The notes under the pieces: model-generated
The model's input: the letters and a program-made list of their open reading frames with translations, nothing else
What the model was told of the DNA's origin: nothing
Database searches by the model: none
Shown: positions 20,994-32,400 of the stretch, one piece after another
Position numbering within the stretch: position 1 is the first letter of the stretch
Layout: every line of letters begins with the position of its first letter
NCBI GenBank assembly: GCA_020740775.1
Contig: JAHEWK010000024.1
Coordinates: 1 to 64,000, forward strand
Direction: 5' to 3'
DNA: 64,000 nucleotides
Source of the DNA: Ilyonectria destructans
Taxonomy: Eukaryota; Ascomycota; Sordariomycetes; Hypocreales; Nectriaceae
Program-made: the position numbers and the translations under genes

Positions 20994-23729
20994 CTACTCT
21001 CTTACTGCCTTCTTCAAGCGCTTCTGTGGTCTCCACGACTCGTCAGTCCCATTCGTCTGCATGGTCCAGTTCGTCTCCTCGGAATAATTTGAGTCAGTAT
21101 CGACGATTTTCCTCGATCGTTCACGGCTGTATCGTTTGAAATGTTTCCGAAGCCTTTCGCGCTCCTCTACCGTCCGCACCCTGACCCTCAGCCACGGTAA
21201 ATAACGAGATCTTTTTGCTTGTGCGACTACAGATCTTGGAACTATTTGCCTGAATTGCGATGTTGTAGAACGCAGGGTCATGTCACTCTGTCTGGAATCA
21301 GGGGTAAGACTCTGACCTGGAGGGTCGTTGCTACTACTTTGTAGTAGCTCACAGAAAAGTCGATCTAGCTCATCTAGAGTCCTATCCCGAATGCGTCCAA
21401 CCATGCGAAGCTGAGGTGGATGGCCAGTCTCTGCAACGGGAAAGATCCAGCCCTTCTTGAATGGCTCCACGGCACGGCCAATCTGGAGGTCATCAAGGCT
21501 AATGCGATCGCGTGTGCTTCTGATCAAGTCTCGGGTGGACCAATGATAACAGCAGCTCGCATTATCGGCGCTGGCTGCCCAGCCTCTATCACCAAACCGG
21601 CACCTACAAACCTCGGAGAGTGCTTGCGAAAGGTCGTCTTGCGTGGAGATGCGGCGATCCGTATCGTCGACCTTCCGTGTCGGCACAAGGGACTCAGAAA
21701 AGCTCATGGGCTGGGCCGGAGGACTGACGTGAATAACAGAAGCCCAAGTAAGGCGGCGTTTGAGATTCGCCGTCCGGCTCTCCTTTGTTGTGGTAAGGAG
21801 TTCGGAATCTGACGGCCAGGGAAGGATCCAATGAGTTAATAAGACGACCCGTCTGAGATGCGCATACCATTGCGTGGCCTGTGTAGACCCAAGCGTCATC
21901 TCGACGAGCTCAATGCTGCGGCGGGTCGCAATGCGATAAGGGAGAGAAGACCAGCCTCTTCGACGCTTCATGGCTGTGTCGGTAGAGCTGGGTGAGAACA
22001 GATCATCAAAGAGATCTATCACATTGGTCGATCGCAGTCTGTTGCCGGTGACAAGATGGGGCCGGGTGTGGTCAATGTCACGCTGACGATCGTGGAACAA
22101 GTCTGACAGCCCGTCGTAGCAGAAGGCCGGAGGACTAGAGCCGGGGTATCTGATCATCGCCTCGTCCGTAACATCGGATCCTGTTTTCCATTTTGTGCTC
22201 TTCAGCGCCGCGCGCCAGACATCCCGCTGGAAGAGTTCGATGGCTGTGGAGTGGAGATATTCGAGCCACAGCCTCCTTGCCACCACGTTCTCCCGGACTT
22301 GATACCGTCCTGCCCAGCTCTGGGCTTGCCACATGCGAACATGGACGTCGCGAATATCCTTGAGTACTCGCCATTGTCGCTTGTAGTCCTGACGTAGGAG
22401 GTCATTCCCAACCGCCAGTCGATCGCCAACTTCGGAAGTGAACCGCCAGGTGTTCCAGTCGAACTTTCCTGGGAGCCACCAGCCAAACCCGTGAACCTTA
22501 GACGTCTTGGCCAGGCTCAATCCCTCTCGCTGCACCTCAATAGCCTGCAGTTCCCCCTCTTGGGTCCGCGTACGCTGCGTTGACGTCCATCTATCTCCCC
22601 AGAGCACTGGCTCCTTCGTGATGAGGGATGAGTCGTAGCTAAATCGAAGTCCGCGGAGTGCTGTTGCCATGACGATGGTCTCAGGCAGCGAGTACTTCAG
22701 GCCGGTCTGTGCCTTGATGTACTCAAAGAGGAAGCAGTATCGATTGATGCTGGCACGGAGGAATCTAGCCATCGTTTGAGAAGGAACGGCAAAGAAAGGG
22801 TCTTCCAGGTCATCCTCTGACGCCTCTCCTGGCTGGGCTGGCGCTGGAGCTGACGAGAATAGATCCGTGATACGCCGTAGGAGGGCTAGCGACACTCGGT
22901 CCTCCGCCCGGATGCCATAGGTAAATTGGTGGTGCGTCGGTTCGAGCGACGACCGCACTGCATCATCATCCGTTTCATCCTGATCGACTGCGGGAAGGTT
23001 ACGGTGGATGCGGAGCTTGCTGAGCCTGTATGCACATTGCACCCGGGACTGGTGTGCATGCGCTCCTCGCGTGGAGTTGCGCTGGTCGCGGAGATACGAC
23101 GGGTCCAGGGCCATGCTCTCAGTATGGCGGTTCTGGAACGGGTATTGCTTGGCGGCATCAAATGGGACCTTGATGAGGTTGTAGAACTGGCTGTAGACGA
23201 GGCCGCTCTGAAGCTCCCAGCTTCCTGGCCCAGGAGTAATCGTCATGTCTCTAGCATCGCGGAGCGTTACAAATGGATAGGTTGTCCGACGAATGGGTGG
23301 GCTACGGCGCTTCCCCGACTCACTACGACCGGCGTCCTCTTCCCGGCCACTGAGACGATTCTGAAGCCGACTCCATTGTAGCCGACGACGCCAGAGCCTG
23401 TCCAGACAGCATCGACGCCAGAGCAACACACGCCCGCGCGGTCCCGTCTCGGCGGGCGTCAGCTGGCGCCCGATGTCGATGTACGTCGCGTGTGGGTCAA
23501 TGTAGGTCTCGTCGACCGCAGAGTCCCAGTGACGCCGCCACTCCTCAAGCGTTGACTCGAGCGTGGGCCGCATCCATGTCAGCTTGGTGTTCTTGGCAGC
23601 CATGTAGAGCCGCAACCCAGCGTACTCCGGGCAAGGAGCAGCTCTTCCCTGTACTTCCGTCCATAGAGCTGTAAGGTATTGAGACTGCAACGTAGCGTAA
23701 AAGTGCTTACGGTGTGGTCCGGACGGCAT
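20994..23729 (-). CDS. Unknown large protein, shortened tandem paralogue of its upstream neighbour
   Basis: A 911-residue frame from ATG 23729 (MPSGPHRKHFYAT). It aligns by eye along its whole length with the C-terminal two thirds of the neighbour at 23746-28052. Shared blocks include YIDIGRQ, YSQFYNLIK-PFD-AKQYPFQN, INRYCFLFEYIK-QTG, YSLPETIVMA, GFGWWLPGKFDW and a basic C-terminus (KRLKKAVRE against KRLRRAVRRRQ). About 400 N-terminal residues, including the AT-hook, are absent. Only 16 nt separate the neighbour's stop from this start on the same strand. It may be a duplicated copy truncated at its 5' end. No known fold or catalytic motif was recognised; many Trp and Arg residues and acidic Ser-rich patches are present. 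Confidence 0.7.
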   Translation of the reverse strand: MPSGPHRKHFYATLQSQYLTALWTEVQGRAAPCPEYAGLRLYMAAKNTKLTWMRPTLESTLEEWRRHWDSAVDETYIDPHATYIDIGRQLTPAETGPRGRVLLWRRCCLDRLWRRRLQWSRLQNRLSGREEDAGRSESGKRRSPPIRRTTYPFVTLRDARDMTITPGPGSWELQSGLVYSQFYNLIKVPFDAAKQYPFQNRHTESMALDPSYLRDQRNSTRGAHAHQSRVQCAYRLSKLRIHRNLPAVDQDETDDDAVRSSLEPTHHQFTYGIRAEDRVSLALLRRITDLFSSAPAPAQPGEASEDDLEDPFFAVPSQTMARFLRASINRYCFLFEYIKAQTGLKYSLPETIVMATALRGLRFSYDSSLITKEPVLWGDRWTSTQRTRTQEGELQAIEVQREGLSLAKTSKVHGFGWWLPGKFDWNTWRFTSEVGDRLAVGNDLLRQDYKRQWRVLKDIRDVHVRMWQAQSWAGRYQVRENVVARRLWLEYLHSTAIELFQRDVWRAALKSTKWKTGSDVTDEAMIRYPGSSPPAFCYDGLSDLFHDRQRDIDHTRPHLVTGNRLRSTNVIDLFDDLFSPSSTDTAMKRRRGWSSLPYRIATRRSIELVEMTLGSTQATQWYAHLRRVVLLTHWILPWPSDSELLTTTKESRTANLKRRLTWASVIHVSPPAQPMSFSESLVPTRKVDDTDRRISTQDDLSQALSEVCRCRFGDRGWAASADNASCCYHWSTRDLIRSTRDRISLDDLQIGRAVEPFKKGWIFPVAETGHPPQLRMVGRIRDRTLDELDRLFCELLQSSSNDPPGQSLTPDSRQSDMTLRSTTSQFRQIVPRSVVAQAKRSRYLPWLRVRVRTVEERERLRKHFKRYSRERSRKIVDTDSNYSEETNWTMQTNGTDESWRPQKRLKKAVRE

Positions 23730-23745
23730 AGATCAAGGTACAACA

Positions 23746-26700
23746 TCACTGGCGGCGTCGTACAGCGCGTCTCAATCGCTTAGGAGGACTCCATTCACTG
23801 CTTGAATCGACAGTACCACTATCGCTTGTGGAGTCGCTTATGGCCGAGGTGGGATCGACCAAATTGCCGTTTGTTGCCGGTCCGGTTGCAGCTCTCAGAT
23901 GGAGAATCTGGACGGATTCATGTGCGTTTTGGTCATGCTGGGTCGTATTGACCTCGAAGTCGGAGACGAGATCGGGGACAGATACGGACGTATGCACTGG
24001 CGATCTGGAGTGATCTATACTTCCTTGAGATTCGGACTCCGACTGTGCGGATATGATAAGGTCACTGAATAGCTGGCCTAGCTCCTCGAGTGTTCGTCCT
24101 CGGATGCGATTCACTAAGCGGAGGACTGGCGGTCGGCCTCGTTCGGCCAGTGGGTAATTACCCCCCCTGCCACCCCCAGGCTTTACGGCTCGACCGATTT
24201 TAAAAGAGTTGATGGGTATGATGTTGCCGGTGCACTGGAGGAGGTTCTCTGGCGTCCAGTGAAAGCGAGGGTCAGAAAGGTCAGAATCTGGTGTCCAGCC
24301 AGATGGTCCAAACCGCTCCGCGAAAATGGCGTTCAAGGCTTCTTGGAGGCCGTTGCGAGTTGTAATGCAGTGCTCCTCGTCTTCTATGGGGCACGTTGGG
24401 ATAGTTGGACGGCGCTGATGTTGGAATTGCCTGGGTTCGGTGGCGGCGTATATGAGAGACACCCAGATAAGCCGCCGATTGAGGTTTCTGTTGCGGCTCT
24501 GCTTCGTAGTCGAGATAAACTCCTTGTTTGAAGGCCAAGGGAGGATCCAATGCGTGAGTAGGAGAAGGTGGCCCAGTTTCATGAACCAGCCGCACGCCTC
24601 CGCATGTCCCAGCACATCACTTATCAGCTCGATACTGCGTCGGACAGCGATGCGGTAAGGGATTGATTGTAGGGTATTCCGCTGTTCCAAGTGGCCATCA
24701 AGGAGGTCAAATCCGAGAAGGTCACAAACGAGGTCCCACACACGTGAAGAGCGGACTTTGTTGCCTACCAGGAGATGGGGCCGTGTGTGGCTGATGTTAC
24801 GGCGACGATCGTGGAAGGATCTCTGGAGAACGTCATAGCAGTATGGCGGAGGCCGAGCTACGGAAAATTGAGCAGCTGCCTCGTCGGTGAGGTCGGAGCC
24901 GGTCTTCCACCCGAAACTCTTCTCTGCCGCACGCCAGACGTCGCATTGAAATAGCTCGATGACGGTGCTATACAAGTACTCAAGCCAAATGCACCGGTTG
25001 ATTGGCGACTCTCGGACCGAGTAGCGCTGGGCCCACTGCTGGGCCTGCCACATGCGTACGTGAACGTCGCGGATGTCCCGTATAACCCTCCATTGACGAC
25101 CGTAGTCACGCCGTAGGATGCCATTGCCCACGATCAGTCGATCGCCAACATCGCTTTTGAAGCGCCAGCTATCCCAGTCAAATTTACCCGGAAGCCACCA
25201 GCCAAAGCCGTAGTCTTGTGAGGTCCTATAAAGTCCAAGCCCCTCGCGCTCGACCTCAAGGTCCTGCTGTTGGCCATCTCGCGTGGTGGTATGCTGGGTC
25301 GACTTCCATCGATCCCTCCATAACACTGACTCCTTGGCGATAATCCCAGACACGTTGAAACGCAGGCTTCGAAGCGCCACCGCCATGACGATAGTCTCAG
25401 GCAGGGAGTACCTGGGTCCGGTCTGGGACTTGATGTACTCGAAGAGGAAGCAATACCTGTTGATGTTACCATGCAGGAAGCGCGCCACCGTTCTCGATTG
25501 GATGGCGAAGAAAGGTGGCTCCCGGTCAGCGGGTGCCTGATCATGATCAGTTTGGGCCGCCGTCTGGGAAGAAACTAAGTGAGGGAGGATGCGTTGGAGA
25601 AGCGTCAAAGATAGGCGATCTTCGGCTCGAACCCCGTAGATGAACGGGATCGGAACGCCATCTGTACCATCCGGAACTAAGCTGGCTCTGACGCGGAGCT
25701 TACTTAGGCGATATGCAAGTTTGAGAGAGGCTTGATTGGCGTGGCTCCCACGAGTAGATCCTTCGCAATCAGCCAGGTAAGAAGGATCTAGGGCCATCTT
25801 TTCGAGTTGGGGATTCTGAAACGGATATTGTTTAGCGACATCAAATGGAATCTTGATGAGATTGTAGAACTGGCTGTACAGGAGGCCTTCAAGAACCTCA
25901 CGGCTCTTGTGCGTGGGTGTGATGGTCATGTCAACCGCGTCGCGCATCGTAACCCACGGGTACTCGGCAAGGCGGATGGGAGCGGCGCCAGGCTTCTTGA
26001 GTGGGTCTGAAGACTCGGGCGGGCTTTGATCAGCAAGACCTATGGCATTATAACGACGACTCCACGCCTGTCGCTGTCGCCAGAGGCGCTTCAGACAACA
26101 CCGCCGCCAGAGGAGCACATTGGTCTCGGCGGCAGACCCAGGTCGAGGGGTATATTGACGGCCAATGTCGATGTATGTACTGCAGGGGTCAAGAAATTCC
26201 TCGTCAACGGCGGCGTTCCATTGGTTGCGCCAGTCGTGAATGGTCTGGGTGATATCCGCATGCATGTAGGCAAGCTTTAGGTTTTTCGCCCCCATGTAGA
26301 GTCTTATGCCGGCGAATTGGGGGAATGCGGCTGCGCTCGATTGAACCCCTTGCCAGATGGCACCAAGGTGTCTGTGCTGGAGAATATAGGAGAGCGCGTT
26401 GCTCCTACTGCCTTGGCCGAGTACGTCGGTATTCGCATTTACCTCCTTGAGGCGCTCGGTGGAAATGCTCTCTTGTCGGGCGCGCGAACTGCATTGGGCG
26501 ATATGGCGGCTTTTGGGTATGTACTGGAGTATGTTCGGGTCTTGGACTACTGCTGTGATAGCTGGTAGCAGAATCTGGTCGTACCAACGCGAGTACTCGT
26601 CCTTAGGAAGGCAGGTCTGTAAGTATGGGTCGTCATGTGTATAGTGAGAGCATAAGGCTGGGAAAAACACCCAGATGAATGTATCGATCAAACCTTGGAT

Positions 26701-28052
26701 CCGTCCTAAGCAATAGTTGGGGACATGATGTAGGGGTCGTCGTCGCTGGTGGGTTCCTTGGGAATGAGAGTTGTTTTGGTAAAAAGTGTTGCTCGGGATA
26801 TCAATGCTGAGGTGTACATTATCGATGTGGTTGAAGATAGCATACGGCTGTGGGTACCATTGAATACCTAATTTAGCAACGGCTAGGGAAGAGGGGAAAC
26901 TACAAATGCTATCGACATCGTAGGTTTTCTGAATCAGGTCATCTGAAAAGGGCTGGCCAAGGCGATGTTTGGTCGGGAGGCAGAGATTTGGTGGTGCGCC
27001 GCCACTGGAGGATCCTTCAAGGGCGATCTGGCAAGCTGCTCGAAAATTACGGCGGTGCGATTGCATTTGCTGCCGCGCATCTGAAGGGGGATCGCCATTT
27101 TGGAAGGTCTCAAGCTGAGAGGCATGGTTGAGAAGATCAGAAGAAGGGTCAGTGACATATGGGAGCGGATGGTGATCATGGTCGTCATCGATTAACCCGT
27201 CTAGCCGAGCGACAACATCTTCCAGAGAGTTGCAGGAGTCGTGGCAACCGTTGTTGATTAAGTTTTCATGATCTATTTCATGTTCTCGGCTTGAGCAGCT
27301 CGGTTGTGTTGCCATTTCTTGGGCAAGGTACTGTTCCAGTGTGGAGATTGAGTCATCGGGAGCGGGCAGGTTTTGATGAAGGCAGTTGATAGATTCACGA
27401 TCATCGTTGCATTCATGATCGTCGTCGTCGCCGGAATCATCAGCTATAGCTTTCAATCAGTTAGACGATCCCCAAATACGATTTAGGATATCGCTACTAG
27501 GGACTCGGCATAGATACCTTGGGTTGGTGATATCGAGATACGAAGGCTTTTCTCGACTGATTTTAAGAGGTCTTGCATTCCCTCATCATACTGATCTCTG
27601 CCCTCTTCAGTTGGGCAATGTCGGGAAGATACATCACATAGCTCATTATCCCCCTCCGATACAGGGGATGCATGGCTGGTGATACTGTTCACATCAGATG
27701 GACAATTCTGAACATGGTTTTGAAAGACATCATGACCGACATCATAATGGTTCCACATAGAGTCGTTGACCAGACCAGGATCGTCTGCGTCTTCGGGGCT
27801 ATTGGATGGCGGTAAAGCGAAGTCGTCTAGTGTTGCAGGAAAAGCCGGCATGTCAACGTTCGTTGACGAAGTAGCGGGAGTGTAAGGGGCATGATGGTAA
27901 AATTGAGAATGTTGGGCAGAGTCTACATCTGCTTGTTGCAGTCGTCGACGATAATATCTTCGTGAATGCGTGCGTTGCGCAGCTAGTCGATCCTCTTCTG
28001 ACTCTACCTTTCTAGGTCGTCCTCCCCGTCTTGATTGTTGTTTTTGAGACAT
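23746..28052 (-). CDS. Unknown 1410-residue protein with N-terminal AT-hook and basic region, two exons
   Basis: Exon 1 is 28052-27518 (MSQKQQSRRGGRPRK...). A 74-bp intron at 27517-27444 has donor GTATCT, branch CTAAC and acceptor TATAG. Exon 2 runs 27443-23746. The start at 28052 puts an AT-hook (RGGRPRK) and a basic RRYYRRR segment at the very N-terminus, implying nuclear DNA binding. An acidic Asp/His-rich stretch (about residues 180-290) follows. The remaining ~1000 residues are shared with the downstream paralogue and match no family I know. A TATA box lies about 210 bp upstream. It could be a component of an unrecognised mobile element or a fungal-specific nuclear protein. The intact frame suggests it is not heavily decayed. 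Confidence 0.72.
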
Positions 28053-28261
28053 GATGATGGCTTCGAAAAGAAAAGGCACAAGTGGCGGAAATATGTAAGG
28101 ATAGATGATCAGACATGAAACAACGCCGGCAGCAGTAACTTATTGAGCAGACACGTGAGCGAAATATTAAGTTGTAGAACGAAGGACCAAGATCTACGGC
28201 GGTAGTATCGTGATAAAGCAGAGACTGTGCATCTACTGGGGGAAATCACTGAAGAGTGATG

Positions 28262-28271
28262 CCTTATATAG
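28262..28271 (-). promoter_or_regulatory. TATA box of the AT-hook gene
   Basis: On the minus strand the sequence CTATATAAGG lies about 210 bp upstream of the ATG at 28052. Confidence 0.55.
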
Positions 28272-28420
28272 ATGAAATAACTGAGCGACTGGTCTGTTCA
28301 TTGTGGCTTCCAGGGGTCATGGCGGTGTAGGAATGCATTGCTAAATAACGAGGGGCAAGTGTCGGCAGTTGCTTTCCTCGAGGCAGGAAAGTTTGGAGTA
28401 CGCAGGGGTAGCCACCGAGC

Positions 28421-28560
28421 TATTCCCCTCTTGGGTTTTTCTGAGCCAAGACTTTCTGAGCGGGTCTGCACTATTCCCCTCTTGGGTTTTTCTGAGCCAA
28501 GACTTTCCAGTGGGTCAACGCCTTTCCTATTCAGAATTTATCTGAGCCAAGACTTTCTTA
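28421..28560 (+). repeat. 51-bp tandem repeat, about 2.7 copies
   Basis: Units start at 28421, 28472 and 28523. The first two share TATTCCCCTCTTGGGTTTTT and all share TCTGAGCCAAGACTTTC. The third is diverged and short. The array contains a CTTGG...CCAAG inverted pair in each full unit. No coding meaning is seen. Confidence 0.85.
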
Positions 28561-28689
28561 TGTCATCAACCATTTTGTCGAGCTTCAATCCGACAATTAT
28601 TTCAAACCACGATAACTTGTGCCATAAGGTAGTGAAAAATATGGGACTAGATGCATTCGGTTACGATTGTCTCGCTCTATGATATGTAT

Positions 28690-29459
28690 CAATTTTACTT
28701 TGTTTTGGCAAAATTTTGTTCTCTGAACAACCCGTCATCCCTGACCCCATAATCTCCATATGAACTCATATATATATATACGCCCTCTTCCTTACGGTCC
28801 CACTTATTAACCCGGGGCATTATATTATCCCGTTATCCTGCCCTCACTGTGCGGTGTTATTATCTGCTGTATGTCGTCTATAAATACCTTACCCAATCGC
28901 CTGTTATTTTCAAGTATAATAATATTATACTGCATATTGTCGGCTGCATTTGCTGTCCTAACTACCTCTCCACTGTATACTATATACAGCTGTATATTAA
29001 ATACTCACTTTAATATACAGTCTATCTACTCTTCTACCTAATCTTATCTATCTACCCTTCATTCTGTCTTATCTAACTGCCCTCTTATCCTACTTTATAC
29101 CTCTGCCCTTTATCCTACTCTATCTATCTGCCCTTTTATCTTATTCTATCCGCCTGCCCATATATCCCACTCTATCTAACTGCCCCTATATCCCACCCCG
29201 CCCATCCACCCCTATATTCCACTCTGTCTATCCACCCTCCATCTCAACCCACTCAAACCACCGCCAACTCAAACATCTCCTCAACCTTCACTCAGCAGTC
29301 CTACTTATTACCCCGGGGCGTCGTCTTATATAACCTACACGTGAACCTCCTATCCTCTATTTGATACGACTCCCACCCACCCCCTAGCCGCATATACCTC
29401 TATCTCTTTCCCTCGACGTAGCAGCTCTCCTCTCCCCTCCCCATTCAAGTACTCCAACC
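28690..29459. other. AT/pyrimidine-rich degenerate repeats between genes
   Basis: No gene is seen. Degenerate ~30-bp units of the form CTATCTAACTGCCC...TATCC recur from about 29030 to 29240. Two related blocks (CTTATTAACCCGGGGC at 28803 and CTTATTACCCCGGGGC at 29303) frame them. This is the 3' flank of the RecQ gene ending at 29460. Confidence 0.5.
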
Positions 29460-32400
29460 CTACCCAGCAGCAATATACTGTACAATCTCATCCCACACTG
29501 CAAGCCCATTTGTCATAGACAACCCGTACATCCGCCTCGTCCGCTGAATCCACTCGCAATATACCTTCTTATCGGTGCTGTCCACATCAAATGCCTTCCG
29601 TATGAGCCTTTGTAGCGTCTTGCTCGTTACGGCCATCATCACCACCGGCAGTATCCTGTTGCGATAGCTGCACTTGCCATCCATCCGTGCCATACTGCAC
29701 CAGTTGTACGGCAAACCACATTCCCAGCAGCACTCGTAATCGGCAAACCGTAAACTTGCCTGCCACCGGTCAAAATCCTTCTGCCTCACCAACATGCAAT
29801 CTTGTCGCTCATGCTGATATTTACGCTTGAGCTCCTCCTTTGCCCCGTGTATGTGCCACTTGACAAAGCACACCGAGCATCCTACCTCCCGTGCCCGGTC
29901 CAGCCAGACGTAAAGCCTCCTCAACCGCCGGGTCTCCTCCTGTACGCTCTCCTGCAGCCGGTTGACGACGGAAACCCCCCGCTTCGGCCCTTGCCCGTGC
30001 AGTCCACCGGCCTCCCGTTCGGCTTCCCAGTCGGCTTCCCGCTCGGCTTCCCGCTCGGCTTCCCGCTCGGCTTCCCGCTCGGCTTCCCGCTCAGCTGCCC
30101 GTTCGACGTCCCGCTCGGCTGCCCTCTCGGCCTCCCTCGCCGCACACCTGTCGCAGCGCTCTGCCTGCATATCGTCGCAGCGGAGCTCGATCCCGTCGAA
30201 GAAGCGGCCGAGCACCAACCGTCGACAGTCATCCCCTCCCATGAACAAGTCGATCCCTTCCCGGTTCATGTGATCGATGTCGCTGCCGAACTCGCTGCTC
30301 CAGCCCGGCCGGCCGTCCGTCACAATCACCGAGTCCACGACTTCGCCCCTCTGTCGCCCACCTCGGCCAGTCTGCTGCGCAAAGTCGACCAGCCCAAACG
30401 GCGGTCCGGCGTGAATGACGGCGATGATGCCTCGGATGTCGATGCCCGTCCCCAGCCCCGTCGTCGCCGTGATCCAGCGCTGCCCGTCCCGGCCGTCCAC
30501 CCACGCCAGCAGCGCCTTCTCCCGCGCCTCACGCGAGAGCTTGCTGTGATATGCTCCGCACCCGATCCGCGCGGCCAACGCCTCGCACTGCGCGATCGAC
30601 CGACAGTAGATGACCCCCCGCTGCGTCGCCTCCATCCGCTCTTCCGCCCGCGCCATCGCCGCCAACACCCCGCCCTCCAACGCCTTCTTGCCCGGCCGCA
30701 CGGTGTCTACCCGGTAGCGAATGTTGACCCTCCTCGTCGGCGCCCGGATGATCGTCGCCTCTCGTGCCAGCATCCTCTCCCGGAACCAGCTCTCCATCGC
30801 TATCGGCAGCGTCGCCGTGAGCATGACCACCGGACACCCGAAGCGGTGCAGCGCCGTCAGCGACCCGAGCCGCTCTCGGTATCCGACGTCGGTGACGACG
30901 ACGTGACACTCGTCGAAGAAGATCCTGTCCAGCAAGCCCCGAGACCGGATGCTCTCCATGTACACCGTGAAGCCCTCGCTCACGGCAACGTCGGCGCTGA
31001 CCACGACCAGCCTCGCATCGCGCTGACGCTCTTCCCGTCCCGTGTCCGTATCGCTCTTCCACTCCATGCAGTCGATGCCAAACTCCTGCGCCCTCGTCAC
31101 CAAGTCCTGCACCAGCGAGACGAACGGCACGACCACGACGCTGACCGGACCTCCAACCCCGCCCTCGTCTTCCATAAACGCCGGCAGTAGAAAGAAAATG
31201 CTCTTGCCGCCGCCCGTCGGAAGCACAACAATCAGCAGTTCGCTGCGGATCCCGTTGTTGTGTAGCTGCATGATCCGGTACATGCCCTCGCGCTGCTGCG
31301 GCGACTTCCACTCCGCCTCTTCGCCTAGCATTCGCTTCAGCCCAGCGTCGATTCGCGGGTGCTCGGCCTCCATAGACCTCCCGACCGTTCGGAACACTTG
31401 CTCAGCCCTACCGTCCTGCGTTGTCGTCTATTCCTCGTTAGCCCCCCTGACTTACACGAAGCCATGCATCGCTACCCTACACCCCACCCCCTTCCTCCCC
31501 CTATCTCCCCTCCTCCCTTTCCAAGAGAAATAACACACATACCTCTGCGTTCCTTTCGATGCACTGCCTCTTTACCGCAGCTTGACCTCTTCGGCTGTCG
31601 TCGTCGTCGTCGGTCGCGGGCCTCTTCTGCGGCTTCTTGTCCGCAAAATCCCCGTCCGTTCGGCTGAGAAAGTTATGCCATAGACGGCTGATCTCCTGAA
31701 AGTTCCACACCATCTCCGGCTGCAGCTGACCCGGAAACTGCAGATCGACGGCGTAGTGATCGCGCGCGATGATGCTGCCGTGCGTCGTCTGAATGTCCCA
31801 GACATAGTCGACCCGCGGCTTCGTGCGCAGCTCGCCCGTCAACGGATCGGCCACCTCGCCCTCGCCCTCGCCGGCCGCCACCTCCATCTCCACCTGCCGG
31901 ACGATCAAGCCCTTGATGCGACGGCCCATCGCCACGGCCACGTGCCGGTAGCTTGACACCGTCAGCTTCACCTTGACCACGACGCCGGTGACGAGCGCGA
32001 GCTGCCTGCTGAGCCTCTCCGTGTCCCACCGCCCCTTCTCGGCCGACTTCCAGAGCCACGGGTCGAGCGAGTCGGACGGGCCACGGATGCCGGAGAGCCG
32101 GTGCAGCACCTTTTCGAACGGCAGCACCCACGCAACGAATGCCACCATCATCTGACTCAAGCCCGTCGGCAAGAACCGCGCCACCTTCCGACCGCTGCCG
32201 CCCCTCAACGCTCCGCTCTTGTCCCGGTCCGTGACGATCATGACCTGCCCGTCGAAGACGAAGATGTTCCTCGGCTGCTGCTCGATGTCGCAGTGCTTGA
32301 GCGTTGCCACCTCCGGGCCCCGGCCGGGCTGTCCGCCCCAGACGTGAACGGCCGCGTACATGCTCGCCCGGAACTGCCTCACCCAGCCGAGATACTCTTC

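Noticed and set aside
28338..28682. 114-codon plus-strand frame with repeated peptide
   Set aside because: It is a translation of the 51-bp DNA repeat. No other evidence of coding was found.
29802..31190. Long plus-strand frame (462 codons) opposite the RecQ exon
   Set aside because: Its text is low-complexity Arg/Pro/Leu-rich and mirrors the GC-rich minus-strand helicase, which carries real motifs. It is a shadow frame.
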